Source: Eudoraea adriatica DSM 19308
GTDB taxonomy: Bacteria; Bacteroidota; Bacteroidia; Flavobacteriales; Flavobacteriaceae
DNA length: 64,000 nucleotides
Assembly: GCF_000382125.1 (NCBI RefSeq)
Contig: NZ_KB907548.1
Coordinates: 496,001 to 560,000, forward strand
Direction of reading: 5' to 3'
Shown here: in pieces, positions 61,317 through 64,000 of the stretch
Layout of the letters: each line of letters starts with the position of its first letter
Position numbering within the stretch: position 1 is the stretch's first letter
Translations under genes and position numbers: made by a program
The notes under the pieces: generated by a model
Database searches by the model: none
Told to the model about the DNA's origin: nothing
The model's input: the letters and a program-made list of their open reading frames with translations, nothing else

Positions 61317-61440
61317 GTTGAGGGATCACAAAACAGACAAGCGCCAGCTTGTGTTGGTTTTTATGCTTGCCCGGGATTACTTTTTAGGGATGCACGAAGT
61401 GAATCCCAACAGGATTGGAAGTTACATTTGAATGATCGGG
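61317..61440. repeat. Dispersed copy of the 106-bp repeat unit
   Basis: GTTGAGGGATCACAAAACAG through to GGGATGCACGAAGTGAATCC matches the tandem array at 57233-57628. It is followed by AGGATTGGAAGTTACATTTG, which in the other locus precedes the array (near 57197). The order of the parts is thus rotated. This suggests a mobile or recombining unit. Confidence 0.8.
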
Positions 61441-61561
61441 GGTTTTTGGGAAGCACAAGGTGAATCCCTTTTCATAAGCCGGTTTGGTTAAACATCTACT
61501 ACCTGCCTTTTAAATAATCAACAAATTGTAGTCTGTTTGGGTACCGTTCAAATTATTCCCA

Positions 61562-61795
61562 TCAAATAGTATCAGCTTGCTGAGAAACGAAACAACTACG
61601 CCCTTTTTTGCATTCCATGGGGGATACCAAACCATTATCCGGACCCATTGCTCCTGCGGAATTGATACACCAGCTAATAGTGTTGGCGTCATCTAATAAG
61701 AGCCACGGATCTTCCCCGCCTTCCATCATTCCATAAGGGTTTCTGGCCCTGAGAAATTTGCAAATGCTCAAATTGCCTGGTTTACTATTGTCCAT
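61562..61795 (-). CDS. Small hypothetical protein of the aldehyde/xanthine dehydrogenase operon
   Basis: 77 residues. I do not recognise the family. It has three cysteines (SICKFLRARNPYG near 10-22, ISWCINSAGAMGPDNG near 40-55, MECKKGRSCF near 60-69) and begins 1 bp after the stop of the FAD subunit gene, so it is very likely in the same operon. It could be a metal or cofactor helper; that is a guess. Confidence 0.6.
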   Translation of the reverse strand: MDNSKPGNLSICKFLRARNPYGMMEGGEDPWLLLDDANTISWCINSAGAMGPDNGLVSPMECKKGRSCFVSQQADTI

Positions 61796-61796
61796 A

Positions 61797-62813
61797 TTAT
61801 GATATTTCTAAAATTGCTTGCTTAATTGTAGTTATAAACAGTGGAACTTTGTAGCCGTTTTTCGTCAATGGCCGGGCTTTGGACATAGCTGCCTCTGCTG
61901 CTGCCAGTGCATTTTCACTATTGATTGTCTTTTTTTCAATTGCCTGTTGTGCCTCCAGAGACCGATACGGTACCGGAGCAGCAGCTCCAAGTACAATACT
62001 CGCTGTGCGACAGGTATCCCCTGAAACCTCCAGAACAACCGCTACATCTCCCAAAGACCAATCATACGATTCGCGGGCCACTTGTTTAATATAAGCGCTT
62101 TTTGTGTTTTTGGAAGGTGCCGGTAGAATAATTTCTGTTATAATTTCTTTTGCCTGAAGGATGTTTTCCTTTGCGATATCCTTTCCGGCAGTGACAAAGA
62201 AATCGTCCATGTGAACTTCTTTCTTTTCCCCTTCTTCATTGACAATAACAACACTTGCATTAAAAGCCATTAGTGCAGTTGCTATGGAAGAAGCATGAAC
62301 GCTTACACAAGATCCATTATCGATAATAGCGTGATTTTCATTTTCACCTGTATCAGAGTGGCGGGCAAAACAACGATCGCCCCCTTTGCGAAAACATTCG
62401 TGGTCAGCAGAACGAAAATACCAGCAGCGGTTGCGCTGCGCTATATTACCTCCCAAAGTCGACATATTTCGCAATTGGGGGGTAGCAGCATGGTTTACTG
62501 CCTGATGGAGCGCCAGGTAGTTTGTTTTTATATCCGGATTGGAAGCCATTTCGGCAAGTGTAACATTCGATCCTATACTCAGTCCTTTTTTAGGGTCATA
62601 ACCAATTTTATCAAGACCTGGGATGTTACGGATATTGATAATTTTTTCAGGTTTAAGCAAACCTTCCTTTACCAGGTCAAACACATCAACACCGCCGGAT
62701 TTGAATACCGATGCTTTGCCTGAATGCTCATATAGCTGTTCGGACACTGTTGAATTCACCTGTTGAAGGGCATCTTCAAGGGATTTGGCTTCATACCAAC
62801 TAAATTTATTCAT
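61797..62813 (-). CDS. Xanthine dehydrogenase/aldehyde oxidoreductase family, FAD-binding subunit M
   Basis: 338 residues, CO-dehydrogenase flavoprotein type. FAD motifs: LSIGSNVTLAEMASNP near 75-90 and TPQLRNMSTLGGNIAQRNRC near 111-130. An insert with cysteines (CWYFRS, ECFRKGGDRCF, then GSCVSVH near 130-180) resembles the one that holds a 4Fe-4S cluster in E. coli PaoB. It passes electrons from the molybdenum subunit to an acceptor. The gene follows the molybdopterin subunit by 10 bp. Confidence 0.9.
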   Translation of the reverse strand: MNKFSWYEAKSLEDALQQVNSTVSEQLYEHSGKASVFKSGGVDVFDLVKEGLLKPEKIINIRNIPGLDKIGYDPKKGLSIGSNVTLAEMASNPDIKTNYLALHQAVNHAATPQLRNMSTLGGNIAQRNRCWYFRSADHECFRKGGDRCFARHSDTGENENHAIIDNGSCVSVHASSIATALMAFNASVVIVNEEGEKKEVHMDDFFVTAGKDIAKENILQAKEIITEIILPAPSKNTKSAYIKQVARESYDWSLGDVAVVLEVSGDTCRTASIVLGAAAPVPYRSLEAQQAIEKKTINSENALAAAEAAMSKARPLTKNGYKVPLFITTIKQAILEIS

Positions 62814-62823
62814 TTCTATGTTT

Positions 62824-64000
62824 TTAAGAGACTTTATTCAATGCTTTAAGAATACTTGAAGGAGTAATGGGTATTTCATAAATCCTCACTCCTATGGCGT
62901 TATAAACCGCATTGGCGATTGCCGCAGCCGTTGCTATATTGGCGGGTTCTCCAATACCATATGCGTCCGTAGAGGAACGTGCTCCATATTCTTCTACAAT
63001 TAGGGTTTCAATTTCCGGGATTTCCATAGAAAACGGCACCTTGTATTGGTCCACATTGGCATTCATCATATGACCGGTGCCATTGTCCATCACTCTGTTT
63101 TCATATAAAGCGTAGGATACGCCCTGGATGACTCCCCCGTTAATCTGACTTTCCAATTGCCCTAAATTGAGTGGTCGTCCACAACTATGAGCAGCTACTA
63201 TCTTATCTACCCGGACAAAGCCTGTATCGGTATTAACACTGACCTCTGCAAACTGCACAGAACCCAAATCCCCATATGCCAGGCCCCAGGGTTGTTGAAA
63301 ACCACCATAATCATTAGATCGGCTGGCGATTTTACTGATCTGGCTTGTACGCATTAATTTGGTTGCCTCTTTAAAAGGCATTTTCAGACCGGCATCTTTT
63401 TTGCTGCCTACCTGACCGTCCTCAATAAACAATTCTGAAGAATCTGTTTCCCATTTTTTGGCAACCAGTTTCAATAATGCTTTTTTGGCTTCATAGGTAG
63501 CATTACGAGCCGGAGGCGTAATGGAACCGGTTACTACGCTTCCCCCTGAACCCGGGCCAACCGGGAAAAAAGTATCGCCAATATTAACAGTAATAGCAGC
63601 CACCGGAAGGCCTAATTCCTCAGCAACCACCTGAGCAAGGATGGTTTTAGTACCTGTTCCTATATCCTGAACGCTGGACCGGATCTCAACCCCGCCGTCG
63701 TTATGGATTTTAACTTCAACCGAAGAATCGAGTGTTACAAATCTCGGCCATGTAGATTGGCCAACACCCAGACCTTTCTTTACTACCCCTTTGCCACTGC
63801 CTGCAGCCTGGCGACGAGACCAGTCGAAAAGTTTTGCTCCGCGCTGCCGCTCTACTTTTCTCACTTCACTTTTATCAATTAGATCCCTGTATTTCAATGG
63901 ATCTATTTCTAGCTTTTCCGCCAATTCATCAATAGCCTGTTCTAGTCCAAAAGCACCCTGAACATTACCAGGTGCACGCCAGGCAGCTCCCGGTCCTGCA
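62824..64000 (-). CDS. Xanthine dehydrogenase/aldehyde oxidoreductase family, molybdopterin-binding subunit (partial)
   Basis: The C-terminal 391 or so residues; the frame stays open to the window edge and reads GPGAAWRAPGNVQGAFGLEQ at the edge, so the start lies outside. RAPGN.Q is a conserved cofactor-binding stretch. Later GTGTKTILAQVVAEELGLPV, GPGSGGSVVTGSITPPA and GIGEPANIATAAAIANAVYN (with the catalytic glutamate in GxGEP) are typical. It hydroxylates aldehydes or purines. The 2Fe-2S subunit is expected outside the window. Confidence 0.92.
   Translation of the reverse strand, partial: AGPGAAWRAPGNVQGAFGLEQAIDELAEKLEIDPLKYRDLIDKSEVRKVERQRGAKLFDWSRRQAAGSGKGVVKKGLGVGQSTWPRFVTLDSSVEVKIHNDGGVEIRSSVQDIGTGTKTILAQVVAEELGLPVAAITVNIGDTFFPVGPGSGGSVVTGSITPPARNATYEAKKALLKLVAKKWETDSSELFIEDGQVGSKKDAGLKMPFKEATKLMRTSQISKIASRSNDYGGFQQPWGLAYGDLGSVQFAEVSVNTDTGFVRVDKIVAAHSCGRPLNLGQLESQINGGVIQGVSYALYENRVMDNGTGHMMNANVDQYKVPFSMEIPEIETLIVEEYGARSSTDAYGIGEPANIATAAAIANAVYNAIGVRIYEIPITPSSILKALNKVS

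Overview
The window is chromosomal DNA of a marine-type member of the Bacteroidota, most probably family Flavobacteriaceae. The evidence is AT-rich DNA, genes without Shine-Dalgarno sites, promoter boxes of the TAnnTTTG kind, many DUF6090 membrane proteins, and a core run dgkA-ftsK-lolA-lptF-ribB. The genus cannot be told from the sequence alone.

Positions 1-33850 are an accessory island built inside comM (yifB), which lies on the minus strand. The comM 5' half (33814-34659) and 3' half (12916-13647) are separated by about 20 kb. The break is at the codons for TISDV, between the Walker A and Walker B motifs. Further left lie two shorter, decayed comM 3' ends (310-424 and 2646-2706), a third comM fragment fused to a transposase remnant (about 3637-3743), and two copies of the start of a four-helix-bundle gene that follows comM. 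Scattered through the island are 31-bp sites (3713, 11899, 13613, 14547, 16069, 17023, plus decayed ones near 10016 and 11004). They begin with ACATC, end with GTCT, and resemble the comM target itself (33821). They cut the island into cassettes: single DUF6090 genes, a mercury-transport operon (arsR-type regulator, merTP, GDCCVxC protein), and one 16.8-kb element. That element carries a large serine recombinase, a phage-like DNA-metabolism operon, a trypsin-like protease, and a four-gene operon of UvrD-like helicase, RecB/Cas4-like nuclease, and type III Mod and Res. In all there are 12 DUF6090 paralogues with a near-constant N-terminus and membrane anchor and divergent outer domains. The arrangement looks like a cassette-accretion system, driven by a serine recombinase, that uses comM as its harbour.

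Positions 34660-57110 are ordinary core genome: penicillin acylase, DsbD-like reductase, tilS, FMN reductase, a DUF1624-type acyltransferase, lpdA, an Lrp regulator divergent from a methionine gamma-lyase-type enzyme, nhaC, tpx, dgkA, ftsK, a lolA-like gene, lptF/G, a ribB gene with a degenerate GTP cyclohydrolase II domain, a DegT aminotransferase, a nitroreductase, a TSUP permease and tRNA-Ser(UGA).

Positions 57110-64000 hold a tandem 106-bp repeat, three co-directional flavin or FAD redox genes, a second copy of the repeat unit, and the end of an aldehyde/xanthine dehydrogenase-type operon (small protein, FAD subunit, molybdopterin subunit) that runs off the right edge.
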